The notes beneath the pieces are model-generated. The model saw nothing but the letters and a program-made list of their open reading frames with translations. It did no database searches and had not been told where the DNA came from. From Hippophae tibetana (taxonomy: Eukaryota > Streptophyta > Magnoliopsida > Rosales > Elaeagnaceae): a stretch of DNA of 64,000 nucleotides. Made by a program: the position numbers and the translations under genes. This document shows, in pieces, positions 36,241-47,410 of this stretch (within the stretch, counting starts at the first letter, position 1; each line of letters starts with the position of its first letter). The DNA is taken from positions 21,231,501 to 21,295,500 of the forward strand of contig CM072801.1 in the NCBI GenBank assembly GCA_037013495.1. Direction: 5' to 3'.

Positions 36241-37451
36241 GCTTATGCATTAAGCCTAATGTCCAGCCTATCCTTTGAGCCCATGCCCATTTGAAGTATT
36301 TTTACCATAAGTTTTGTTGGATAAGCCTAGTGAAAGAAGATAACAATCGAGGGGAGGTTTAGACGTACTTGATCAGCCAACACTTTGTGGATGTCCTATT
36401 CTATGTTGATATCCTCCTTCTTCTATGTCTAACTTAGGCACCAGAAAGGGTGTTCTTCCATGCTTCCTTCTCTGATTGGTTTTCTATCTTGTAGGTTGTT
36501 TCTTTTGTAACACAACCATACCATCAATTTTTCTAACCCTAAGCTAATGTTGCTTTCTTAACAACAACCATAATAAACTAAAATTCATAACATATTATCA
36601 ACATATATATACTATTTTAAAGAACATATTTCTTAATATGTTATATAAAAAAAGAAAAAATAACTTATTAATTTTGAATATTATTTAATATTTCTAATTA
36701 TTTGATAAATACTAAATATTATGGTAAAAAGTAAATGAAAAAGTGGTAAAATGTAAGATTTTTTTAAAAATATTTCACAGTAAAAACAATTTCTAAGAAT
36801 AATTTTGCCAAACATAATGAAAAATATGTTTTTATATTTTTTTTCAAAACTATTTTTTAAAATAATGACCAAACAACTCATTGTTTTTATAAATTATAAA
36901 AAATTATTTTTTGGTAATGATTTAAAAATTATTTTTAAGAACTTTTTTCAAATTAAACGACCAAACTTAATATTTTTGAAAATAATAATTCAAAGACAAT
37001 ACAAAAATATCAATTATTTAAATTGTTTTAAAAGTAATTGTTTTTAAATAAAAAAATTATTTTCAGGTTACACAACCAAACAACACTTTAGTATTTTATA
37101 TTTAAATATATTAGAATTATCAATTTTGATTTTAAACTTACTTTATAAATTATAATTTTATTGTTGTCATAAATGTCCTAGAGACCTCTAATTATGAATT
37201 GAACGGAGATTAGATTATGAATTAAAATATCAATTTTTTCTTATTATTTTATATTCTATCTTTTCCTAATATCTATTGGTTAAATGCTTAATTATAATTT
37301 GTCTAAAATTTCTCCCTACTATTTCTCATCACTTTCATTACTTTTTCTCTATTACACAACAAGAATGTTAATAACAATCGAAATAATCTCATTCTTCGTT
37401 ATATTGGATGTGTTTACTAATTCTAACGAGAATCAATCGGAATCAAAATGT
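36241..37451. other. Intergenic region
   Basis: 36241-36560 is less AT-rich than its surroundings and could be a gene or transposon remnant, but no product was recognised. The rest is AT-rich; the overlapping frames at 36681-37047 are low-complexity. Confidence 0.45.
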
Positions 37452-37456
37452 GAAAG

Positions 37457-37741
37457 TGTTGATTTTCTCTGATTTTTGTTGAGAGAGTTATTGGATTGAT
37501 TTTGGCTTAATGTCTAATGTTATATTTATACATTGAAAGGAATAAACTAGTCGTTACTAAACTAGCTGTTATTAAACTAGCCGTTACTAAACTAGTCGTT
37601 ACTAAACTAGTCGTTATTAAACTAGCCGTTACTAAACTAGCCATTATTAAACTAGCCATTATTAAACTAGCCGTTACTAACTAACCGTTATTAAACTAGT
37701 CGTTATTAAATTATCCGTTAGAATTCTAATTATTCTCAACA
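37457..37741 (-). repeat. 3' LTR of the minus-strand copia (285 bp)
   Basis: Contains about twelve copies of a 15-bp unit (ACTAGYCGTTAYTAA) from 37546 to about 37722. The 5' LTR has fewer than three. The end of the pol frame extends 14 bp into this LTR. Confidence 0.9.
37546..37722 (-). repeat. 15-bp tandem array inside the 3' LTR
   Basis: About twelve units of ACTAGYCGTTAYTAA, with one 14-bp unit. Variants CCGTT, TCGTT, CTGTT and CCATT occur in a mixed order, as expected from slippage. Confidence 0.9.
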
Positions 37742-40700
37742 CTCCCCCTCAAGTTAGGTGTGTAGATATCGGTCAATCCTAACTTACTTAAATTTTTTTC
37801 AAATGATTTCAAATCTAAACCTTTGGTGAAGATGTCTGCCAATTGTTTTTCACTTCTCACAAATGGAGTTTCAATTTCCTTTGCTTGATTTTTTTCTCGA
37901 ATGAAGTGGCAATCCACTTCGATGTGTTTTGTTCTCTCGTGAAACACCAGATTTGATGCTATATGTCGCGCCGCTTGGTTATCACAAAACATCTTCATTG
38001 GTTCTTGAATTTTAATTCTGATATCCAAAAGAAGTTGTTTGATCCAAGTTAGCTCGCTTGAGGTTGATGCCATGGCTCGATATTCTGCCTCGGCACTTGA
38101 TCGTGCCACAACATTTTGTTTCTTGCTTTTCCATGTGACTAAATTTCTGCCTACAAACGTGCAAAAACCAGTGGTTGATTTTCTATCAAAGCTACCAACC
38201 CAATCTGCATCGGAGTAGCCACACACTTCATTAGAATTATTACATTTCATAAGAATTCCTTTACTAGGTGTCCCTTTTAAATATTTTAAAATTCTATGTA
38301 TAGCCTCTAAATGTGGTGTTCTAGGTGTATGCATAAATTTACTAATTTGGCTTACTGAAAAAGAAATATATGGTCGGGTTACCGTTAAATAAATTAATTT
38401 TCCTACAAGTCTTTGAAATTGGCTTATGTCTTCTAAGGGTTCGTCATCCTCAATATTTAATTTGCATTTACTATCTATTGGTGTAGATGTTGGTTTACTC
38501 CCTAATTTACCAATTTCTTTCAATAGGTCAAGTGTATATTTTCTTTGTGAAATAAAGAGTCCCTTGGGTGAATGTGTTATTTCTATTCCTAGAAAATATT
38601 TTAATAAACCTAAGTCTTTGATATCAAAATTCTCCTTTAATTTCATTTTCACTTTTTTAATTTCTTCCAAATTATTTCCAGTAATTATTATATCATCTAC
38701 ATATACTAGAATTATGGTGGTGAATGTACCATAATTTTTGGAAAATAATGAGTGATCGGCATTACTAATTTTAAAATCACAAGAAATTAAATAAGAGCTT
38801 AGTTTTCCATACCATGCTCGTGGAGATTGCTTTAGTCCGTAAATAGATTTTTTTAACCTGCACACTAGACTAGAATTGTTTTCTTTTTTATGACCAGGTG
38901 GAAGCGTCATATATACCTCTTCTTCAAGTGTTCCTTGGAGAAAAGAATTCTTGACATCCATTTGATGTAAGGTCCAATTTTGCTTTACCGTTATAGAAAG
39001 TAAAATCCTAACGGTATTCATTTTGGCAACAGGTGCAAATGTTTCTTGATAATCTACACCATAGGTTTGAGTGTAACTTTTTGCCACTAATCTTGCTTTG
39101 TACCTTTCAATAGTACCATCACTATTAAACTTAATCTTATAGACCCATTTGCATCCTACGGGTTTGTTTCCTTCGGGTAGTTGTACGACTACCCATGTTT
39201 CATTTTTTTCAAGTGCTCTAAGTTCTTCTTCCATTGCTTTGCACCATACCAGTTGACCTATTGCTTCCTCATAGTTATTTGGCTCATTTTCTTTAGAAAT
39301 TGAGGTCAAATAAGTCCTATATTGTGGTGTAACATTTTCATAAGATAAATAATTTTGGATAGGATATTTTACCTCATATGTTACAAAATCTCGTAATCTA
39401 GTTATAGGTTGTGGAGTTCGATTAGACCTTTTCAATGGTATTATTTCGGTAGTACCATCTTCCCCCTCACTTTGAGAAGTTTCTTCCTCTTCATTCTCAT
39501 TGATTATTTCATTTTTATTTTCTACTACTATATTTCCTTCTTCAGAATAAAAAAATGGAAATGTAAATTCATTTGGTTTCTCTTGGTTATTAGTCTCATT
39601 TTCTAGTGTTTTGTAATATGGCTCATTTTCTTGGAATGTCACATCTCTTGAAATGTAATATTTTTTGTTAATCAAATCATAGCATTTATAACCCTTTTTT
39701 TGAGATGAATACCACAAGAAAATAGCTTTGATTGATGTATGATCTAACTTGTGTTGTTTATTTTTGTGCACGTAACATGTACATCAAAATAATCTTAAAT
39801 GATAGATATTGAGTTTTTTTTTGGTAGAAGATTTCTAGTGGGATTTTGAAATTCAAATTGGCACTTGGCAATCTATTAATTAAATATGTTGCGGTGAGAA
39901 CAACATCCTACCAAAAAATTATTGAAACATTATTTTGAAACAAAAGTACTCTTGTTACTTCAAGTAAATGTCGATTTTTTCTTTCCGACACACCATTTTG
40001 TTAGGGTGTGTAAATACAAGTTGTTTGATGTAAAATTCCTTTTTGCTTGAAAAAATTTGTAAAATTTTGATTTACAAATTCCGTTCCATTATCACTTTTA
40101 AAAGTTTTAATCTTTGCATCATATTGATTTTCTACAAAATTATAAAATTCTTAAAATTGAGAAAATACTTCACTTTTATTTTTTAACAAGTGTAACCATG
40201 TGGTTCTTGAAAAATCATCTATAAATATAAAAAAGTATTTATAACCATTAAATGACTCAATTGGAATAGGGCCCAAAACATCATAATGTATTAACTCAAA
40301 AGGTTTTTTACTTTTACAATTGGATAAACTAAATGGTAACCTTGTGTGCTTTCCTAATTTGCAAATTTCACAACTATTACAATCTAATTGTTTGAAATCA
40401 AAAATACATTTCAAAATCTTATCGGAAGGATGTCCAATTCTCTTATGCCAAAGAGTGCATAATTCTTCTTCTTTTTTAATATTGAAGTTGCATTTTTCTT
40501 CACTCAGAATATAAAGCCCATTTTCTAGAAAACTTTCGTCAATGATATTCTTCGTTATCAATTCCTGAAAAATCACATTTTTGGATGTAAATATAATTTC
40601 ACAATTTAAGTCTCGTGTGATTTTACTAATGGATAACAAGTTAGATGTACAATTATTCACATCCAAAACATTTGAATTTTTTCTTGAAAGGAGACTAATT

Positions 40701-41887
40701 GAAACATTTCCTAAAATTTCCATTTTTTCACCATTTGCAACGATTACAAATTATTTAGTCTCAATTTTTTTGTAATTATTGAGTAAGTTTTTATTTCCAG
40801 TTATGTGATCAGTTGAACCTGAATCAAGAATCCATTTGGAATTTAAAGAATTTTGAGTAAGGTTTGTAATCATACCAGAGGTTTTTTCAGATTTTTCTTG
40901 AAACATCGCGGATAATTGTGTATACAGCTGCCTCATTTGATCCATATCCACCTCACCTTTTATTTCTTTTTCAACCTCGTTTGTACTCATATCCCTTTTT
41001 TCCTTTTGTGCAGAGTAACCCATTTTCTCTCTGCTCTTTACCCGATTTTGTCGTTGATCTCCCCCTCTGACGAAGCCTCCACCTCGCCTTCCCTTTTGTC
41101 GGAGATGAGGGTTGAGACACCAGCATTCCTCGCGCTTGTGTCCTTCCTTCTTACAATAATCGCAGTGAGTGAGTGTTTGGTCTCCCCGACGTTCTGGCCT
41201 AGAGTTAGATCTGGTGACGAAAGCCTTGGCTTCGGGGTTGTCAGGTAGTTGAGTACCCATCACTATTCTTCTTGTCTCTTCTCTTTCAACCATCCCAACA
41301 ACCTCATCAACAGATGACAGCTCACTCATGAGAAGAATTTGTGAGCGTACCCTCTCATAGTTTGAATCGAGCTTGGCGAGGAAGGTGAAAATTCCATCCT
41401 GCTCCTCTCTTCTTTTGATTTCATCAAGATCGGCTGTGAGAGGTCGATACACTCTAATCTCATCCTTCTTTTTTTGGATTTGGCTGAATAGTTCGGTGAC
41501 AGATTGATTTTGTTGTTGTAACTATTGAAGTTCTTGCTGAAGTTGATAAATAAGAGAGTAATTTTTCTTTTTTCCAAACATTGTCTCGGCTTTAACCCAC
41601 ATATTTCGAGTTGTATCTAGATATGTCATGAGATCAGAGATGTGGGGTTCCATGGTTGCCAGTAACCAACTCATGACTAGATTATCACTCTTTCTCCATT
41701 CTGAAATTTCCTTTTTTTCTTCAACTGTTGGGTGTGTTGGATCTTTGGCTTTTGGTTTTGATTTCTCACCAATGACATGCTCAAATTTGTCTCTGCTGAT
41801 TAGACCAAAAGTCATTTGACGTGTCCAAAGATGGTAATTTTTACCATTTAGCAGCACCCTTATAAGTCTCTCTATATGTTGTGACAT
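37726..41887 (-). pseudogene. Copia gag-pol, near full length, inactivated
   Basis: Gag starts at the ATG at 41887 (MSQHIERLIRVLLNGKNYHLW) and runs through a knuckle CDYCKKEGHKREEC near 40970 on the minus reading (about 41165-41120), protease WILDSGSTDHITG (about 40835-40800), integrase HHCC (HKRIGHP..CEICKLGKH) and DDE core (DVLGP, FKSDNGTEF, QNGVSERKNRH), RT (QMDVKNSFLQGTLEEEVYM, LVYVDDIIITGN) and RNase H (GYSDADWVGSFDRKSTTGF, HERTKHIEVDCHFIRE). Breaks: in-frame stops at 41522, 40751, 40151, about 40001 and about 39913, and a one-base frameshift near 39798, after which the last 680 codons (39771-37726) are open. Three of the stops are TAG or TAA where CAG or CAA is expected. The DVWGP tryptophan is L and a FLGYSS glycine is W. 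Nearly intact, but not functional. Confidence 0.93.
37742..37753 (-). promoter_or_regulatory. Polypurine tract of the minus-strand copia
   Basis: Minus strand CTTGAGGGGGAG directly precedes the LTR. Confidence 0.9.
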
Positions 41888-41950
41888 TTTCTAGATTTTT
41901 TGAACTGATACAGTTCTTGTTTGTGGGATTGATTTGGAGCAAGATCAAAT

Positions 41951-41964
41951 CTGCTCTGATACCA
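41951..41964 (-). promoter_or_regulatory. Primer-binding site of the minus-strand copia
   Basis: Minus strand TGGTATCAGAGCAG adjoins the 5' LTR. It matches initiator methionine tRNA. Confidence 0.93.
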
Positions 41965-42112
41965 TGTTGATTTTCTCTGATTTTTTAGAGAGTTATTGAA
42001 TTGATTTTGGCTTAATGTCTAATGTTATATTTATACATTGAAATGAAGAAACTAGTTGTTACTAAACTAACCGTTATTAAACTAGCCGTTAGAATTCTAA
42101 TTATTCTTAACA
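41965..42112 (-). repeat. 5' LTR of the minus-strand copia (148 bp)
   Basis: Same ends as the 3' LTR with a few substitutions, but only about 2.7 copies of the 15-bp unit. Followed by GAAAG. Confidence 0.9.
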
Positions 42113-42117
42113 GAAAG

Positions 42118-43529
42118 AATCGAAACGAGAATAAATCAAAACAAATATGTTAATTTCATTTGATAATGTTTACTAATATTTTGTAAGAATTCAAATAAAG
42201 GTATATTACTTTTAGAAAGTGGAGTAAGCATTAGAATGAGAGTCGAGAATAATAAATTTACACTTTATAAAACTACCCTTAGTAAATAAATTATTATTTA
42301 TGTTTAATTTATAATTAATATTTTATTTTTATTTTTTAAAAAATAATTAATATAATATTATGTTTAATTTTAATTAAAAATTAAATTTTATTTAAGTAAT
42401 TATCTTTCTCTAAAAAAAAATAATAAAAATTTAGTTAAATAGATTTTAAATCTAAACTAAAGGTATATTATAATTTTAAATCTTTAGTTTTTTTTAAATA
42501 TTATTATTTTTAGAGGGTAAAATTGTCCCAGATTTTATATTAAATAAAATGGAAGAATGAGAATGAATACCAAGGATGGTTGGGAATGAAATTTAAAGAG
42601 ATTTGAGAATCATTTTCTTTTTTTTTTAATACATTTTTTATCAATTAAATATGAAAAATAGAGTTGTTCTCTTTGTTGATTTTCTCAACACACCCATATT
42701 GTTTGGAAAGGTTGGTCTGTGTGACTTGCATTAATTACACTCTGAAATTCTGTGTTACCATACCATCTTTACCATTTTACACAAGAGCTTCCATATCATT
42801 CGACTTAAAAATGACAATATGACTTAAGCTTGCAATGACATTAATTGACTTGAAGCACAAGTATTCTGCTTCAATCTTTACATATTAGTCCAAGCCCAGC
42901 TGAACTAGCAACCTGCTATCAAACATTATAGCTATAAATCAGAGTAAAACCAGTGGCTGCATCAACTCTCTTTCATCACAAGAGAAGAGGATCACAGAGA
43001 AGAATATAGGATAGGCTCAGAAAAAAATTCCAAAAATAAAAAAGAGAAAGTGAAGCTTTTAAGAATAGAAAAAAATAATACAGGTTATTTATTTATTATT
43101 TATTGTAAAAATAACATTTGGATAATATATTTTTTTAAAATAGTTTAATTTTATTGTTACGAAAAAATGACCTAAAAAAGAAAAAGGATTGTTGGAAGTT
43201 AAATAAACTATAACTTAAAGAATTGAAGAAAAAAATAAAAAAATAAAAAAAATAGTTGTTAGTCAATTTTTTATAATAATATTATTAAACTATTAAAAAA
43301 TAAGTAATGTTATTTTTAAAATAAATATAATTTTTTTACATTTCTTATACTAGATCTTACAAAAATTAAAAATCGTCAAAAGTGCATTTAGGTTTAACAA
43401 AACACATTTATACTTGGTAGCAAAAAGCACAAAGAGGTTTGTTTATTTCCAAAAGCACTTTATTTTGAAACCGCTTTTAACATAATAATTGGGAAAAATA
43501 TGCATACTTGTTATCTTCATCAGTCAAGC
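42118..43529. other. Intergenic region
   Basis: AT-rich. 42700-43020 is less AT-rich and looks like a promoter and leader (TAGCTATAAATCAG near 42930, then a CATCAACTCTCTTTCATCAC pyrimidine-rich stretch), but no coding region follows on the plus strand. No gene was assigned. Confidence 0.45.
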
Positions 43530-43793
43530 TTATGGATTGAGTAGAGTTAGTTGCAAAAAGCTTTGTGGTTCTCCCAACTTGTGATCCAATTTGCCAGATT
43601 CTATATTTTTTAAATCTTCCAAGAGCAACACATAGTGTTTTTGAACATCCTCTTTACTCTTTTGGCCTCCAATCAAAGTTGCAACAACTTCCCATCGATC
43701 TGGGTCATCTTCACCAACCACAGCCAAAGCTAACTCAAACAACTTATTATCTTCCCAACTCCACCCACACAATACCTTTGGAGATTCATCCAT
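43530..43793 (-). CDS. RADIALIS-like small SANT/MYB protein, 87 aa
   Basis: A single MYB/SANT repeat covers residues 11-61: W13, W34 and Y54 are the spaced aromatic core (third position Y as in RAD proteins), with DDPDRWEVVA and DVQKHYVLLLEDLKNIESG following. RADIALIS-like proteins lack an activation domain and act in the nucleus or cytoplasm by competing for MYB partner proteins in plant development. The start MDESPKVLCGWSW fits the family. The C-terminus is odd: the last residues (LQLTLLNP) differ from what I expect, while another frame continues NSTQSISLTDEDNKYA, so a one-base change near 43545-43555 may have truncated or altered the tail. A downstream exon could also supply the end. The SANT domain itself is intact. 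Confidence 0.8.
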   Translation of the reverse strand: MDESPKVLCGWSWEDNKLFELALAVVGEDDPDRWEVVATLIGGQKSKEDVQKHYVLLLEDLKNIESGKLDHKLGEPQSFLQLTLLNP

Positions 43794-45439
43794 TTAGCCT
43801 CTACAAACCAACCTCATGAAAATATATCTCTTTTTTGACTCTTTGAGATAAATAAGGATGACCCAGTTATTCATTCACATTCTAACTAGTTTTCGTCTAA
43901 TAAAAATCTTGTTTGATTCTCTCGACTGATCGTAACACCCCCCTTGCTTTTGTTTGGTTGTCAGGTTCCCGAATATCAGTTTATGGGCAACTCTAGTTTG
44001 TAATGTGTCAGGGAAAATTAATGACTTAGGGTTAAGACGTAGAGTAAGAATAATATAACAAGGAGAAAGGAATTGAGAGATTTTGATAGTATGCAATAGT
44101 GTAATTAGAACAAAAGTCATTTTTTTTTAAGTTGTAATACAACTATAACTTATATGTCAGATATTTATTAATTAAAATAAAAATATTAATTTTTTTTAAC
44201 TTATAATTAAATATCATATCAATTATAATAATATCAATAAAAATGTGCTGTAGAATATACTGTACATATAATTTGTAATTGGTGTCATATTTATTTTTAA
44301 ATAATATGATTTAAATGGTGACTATAGAAATTATTCTCTAAAATTGAAAAAATCTTAACAGTAAGCAAATCGACATAAACATGAACCGATAAGGAAATAT
44401 AATCCCTTGACAAATTTGCAAACCAATGATCAAATACAGACAAAAGTATTTATATTTTAATTTAACACAATATTATTGATCCATGTTTAGTAAATAATCT
44501 TCAAATTATTTCAACATTTCACATCTCTAATTTTACATTTAATATAATATTAATATGTTAATTGATGACTATATATTAAGAGATAAAGTGAGATAAATGA
44601 AAAACTTTTTTTTTTCTATGAAATTTATTATGTTTAGGTAGCAGGCGAGAACTTTCAAGGCCCTACCATTTGATTTCCTCCTTCGAAAGAAGATTTTAAA
44701 GGTAAGCTGATAAGGTAGCTTTGCTCTAGATATGATTAAATGTCTGTCTCCTTCAGTCCTATCAGTTTTGGATCGTAGGGATTACACAATAATTGAGATA
44801 TTTTTTAAGCTTTATGTGCCCGCATATGTAATATAATTTTCGAACAATAAATCTTTTATCAAAAACACCACAATTTTGCTAATTAGATTGTGAAACAAAT
44901 ATATAGATATAACTTAATTTTCTTTAGTCTCTTAACTATTAAAGGGTTAGCAGAATGAAATCACACTTTTAATACTAAACTATACCCGCTCCAATTTATT
45001 TATTGTATATAAATCAATTTTTTTGTGGAACAGAAAACTTGGTTGTAAGCTAAAGATAGAATTAGAAAATAATTGTCAAGATGAAAGGGAAATTTATCAG
45101 AGGATCTAATGAAATTAGAAAAAGAGGACCAATTAAAATAAGAATGGTTTTAATCATAATATTTGGTTCAAATACCCATCTTAATAATATAAAACAATTA
45201 CAAAAAAATTATAAAAAATATAACACTAACTTATAACAATAAAAATAACATCATAATAATATTAAACAGTATCTAATTATACAAAACTCGATATTAAACG
45301 GATTTAAATAATCGTAATTCAATTTAAATAAATATAAAATAATTTACCACACTTTTTTTAATAGTGAACGTAAGAAAATTATATTTTTATGGTTAATTTT
45401 TTTGAAAATGTTCCAAAAAATTAAAATAAGAATGGTTAT
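43794..45439. other. Intergenic region and left flank of the gypsy cluster
   Basis: No gene was seen. 45130-45260 closely resembles 56624-56740 (ATAATATTTGGTTCAAAYACC and following), which suggests that two tandem copies existed before the 45440-56623 insertion split one of them. GTTAT at 45435-45439 is the left target duplication. Confidence 0.55.
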
Positions 45440-45756
45440 TGTTAGGATATATTCGTGGACCTCGTATTCTACTGTGAGAGAGTCTGTAGACTCCATCTCC
45501 AATCTAAAGTACGTTAACGAGTTTATTTCGTCTTTCCCAAGTCTCAAACCTGGGACTTAACCCTTAAGTACCACCGCCACTAATTGAATTACTTAAGGGC
45601 TAGGTCTTAGGTTCGAAGCTGGAAAAGGACAAAAGAAATGTGTCGTAGCTTAATTAGAGGTGGAGTCTACGGACCCCCCATTGTATAAAAGCTACAAGCC
45701 CATGCAGATAACCCTTATAAAAAGGCGTCATTTATTTCTTTTTTATATATTTTTTA

Positions 45757-46608
45757 TAGTAGGTCCAAGGCACCTGAAACTGCTACTCCGCAAGTTTCAC
45801 CTCGTAATACAGAGGTCGCTCCTAGCGATCCACCCGAGGACGTGGTAGAAACCATTCCGTGAGGGATTTATCTTATTATTTTGTAAAGTCAAGTATAATT
45901 GAATATTTTGGGAATTGAAATTGACTTTATTGAATGTGGTTGTTTACTTTTATATATTCGTTTTGATTGAAATGTTTTGTTTTCATTTATCATTCGCGTA
46001 ATACGCATAACTCTGAGCATTTGTGGCTGAATGAAGGGTTTTTCTCGTTAAGGGAAGGCATTAACCCTTTGTGTAGTATATATCCTCTAAAAAAAGATAA
46101 AGGTGAGACTAGCGGTATTAACAATCTTTTCAAAAGTGGAATGTTTAATGTTTCTCGTGCGTAGGATGAATTATATCATCATTTTGGGGTGCCCGAATAT
46201 CGCCTATCTATCTATACAACCCACAAGAGAGAGGGAGAAACGATGTGGCATATGATAACGAGGCATATGTTTGACGTAAATATTTTGCTATTAGTACTTG
46301 ATGTAAAAGTTCATGGCGATGTCGATTTATTTTTACTCTATGTGACATGTTTTTGATCGTAGGCCATAGCCTTGGCGAAGGATTCAGAAAATTAGGTTGA
46401 AATGTGTCAAGAAGTAACCAAATTCGTGGATCAAGAATTATGTGAGTTGAAATCTCGTTGTAAAGTCTTGGAACAAGAGTTAGTAGACTCGCGTAAAGAT
46501 TTGAAATTGTCACACCTTGAACAGGAAAGATACAACGAAGAACAAGATGGATTGCGCAAACTAGTTGAATATTGGAAACACAGGACTCTTGATAAAAAAC
46601 AACCATGA
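45757..46608 (+). pseudogene. Remnant of the antisense-type extra ORF, left copy
   Basis: Short segments in plus-strand frames: SKAPETATPQVSPRNTEVAP (45757-45820) and a coiled-coil-like KFVDQELCELKSRCKVLEQE then HLEQERYNEEQDGLRKLVEYWK (46402-46608). The lysine/glutamate heptad pattern resembles the C-terminal part of the ORF at 53466-54087. No full frame remains; stops and possible introns separate the pieces. Assignment to the Tat extra ORF is by position and coiled-coil character. Confidence 0.5.
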
Positions 46609-46800
46609 AGTTCCTATCACGAAAGAATGTAATATTTATGTGTAATAATGCTAGCAATAATTTGTAATACCAGATCACATTATTGATCTGGTAATCGCTA
46701 CAACTCATGTTATTTGTTCTTTATTTCTATCTTGAATAATGAAGTGGTGTCTAGAGTTTATACTTGCCCTGCAATATGATAAAAATTGTGGTCGACGTCT

Positions 46801-46980
46801 CAAGTGGGGGGGTTAGAGGACTCCACCTCCAATCATGAGGCATAGGACATGTCCCGCATCTCATGTGGGGGTCAAGGGACTCCATCTCCAATCATGAGGC
46901 ATAAAATAGATCCCGCATTTCAAGTGGAGAGGTCAGGGGACTCCACCTCCAATCATGAGGCATAGAGCATGTCCCGCATC
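46801..46980 (-). repeat. 60-bp tandem repeat array
   Basis: Three units of exactly 60 bp (46801, 46861, 46921), each with CTCCAYCTCCAATCATGAGG and TCCCGCAT. Degraded, interspersed copies continue to about 47400 with a longer period: GCATCTCAAGTGGGGG at 47100, CATCTCAATTAGGGGTCAGG at 47248 and the sequence CCCAAGCGAGAAGGTTG or similar after each. It lies just 3' of the pol end on the minus strand, where Ogre-type elements also carry tandem repeats. Confidence 0.9.
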
Positions 46981-47410
46981 CCAAGCGAGAAGGTTGAATG
47001 ATTTTTTTCTGACTTAGGAGCATAAAATAAGGTACCCAAGATATGCGGTGTGGGGAAGTGAGCACCCATCCCATGTATGTATTCTTTCGGATATATTTTG
47101 CATCTCAAGTGGGGGGTCAGGGGATCCCAAGCGAGAAGGTTGTTCAATTACTTCTAACTTGGGGATTCATTAAAAAGTTATAAGAGGTGTGCATCATACA
47201 AGGGTGAAGGTCTATTCCCTTGCATGTGCTCCTTGGAATGTATTTTGCATCTCAATTAGGGGTCAGGGGACTCTACCTTCAATCATAAGGCATAAGATAA
47301 ATCCCACATCCCAAACCAGAAGGTCGTTCGACTACTTCTAATTTGGGGCATAAAATAAATTCAACAACTGATCAAAAGATATTGTACTTGTCATATATAA
47401 AACATCAACT

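Larger units (their letters stand above)
37457..42112 (-). mobile_element. Older Ty1/copia LTR retrotransposon, broken, minus strand
   Basis: LTRs at 37457-37741 (3') and 41965-42112 (5') share both ends: TGTTGATTTTCTCTGA and CGTTAGAATTCTAATTATTC on the plus strand. PBS 41951-41964 adjoins the 5' LTR, PPT 37742-37753 adjoins the 3' LTR. Target duplication GAAAG is perfect (37452-37456, 42113-42117). Internal gag-pol is nearly full length but carries several stops and a frameshift. LTR lengths differ (285 versus 148 bp) because of a 15-bp tandem array. Confidence 0.95.

Noticed and set aside
42880-43020. Promoter and first exon of an extra gene on the plus strand
   Set aside because: TATA-like and pyrimidine-rich sequences are present, but no coding region follows.
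45540-45640. tRNA-derived SINE with B-box-like GGTTCGAAGCT
   Set aside because: One B-box-like word on each strand, no convincing A box, tail or target duplication.
46208-46708. Minus-strand 166-codon frame
   Set aside because: Antisense shadow of the coiled-coil remnant on the plus strand; no recognisable domain.
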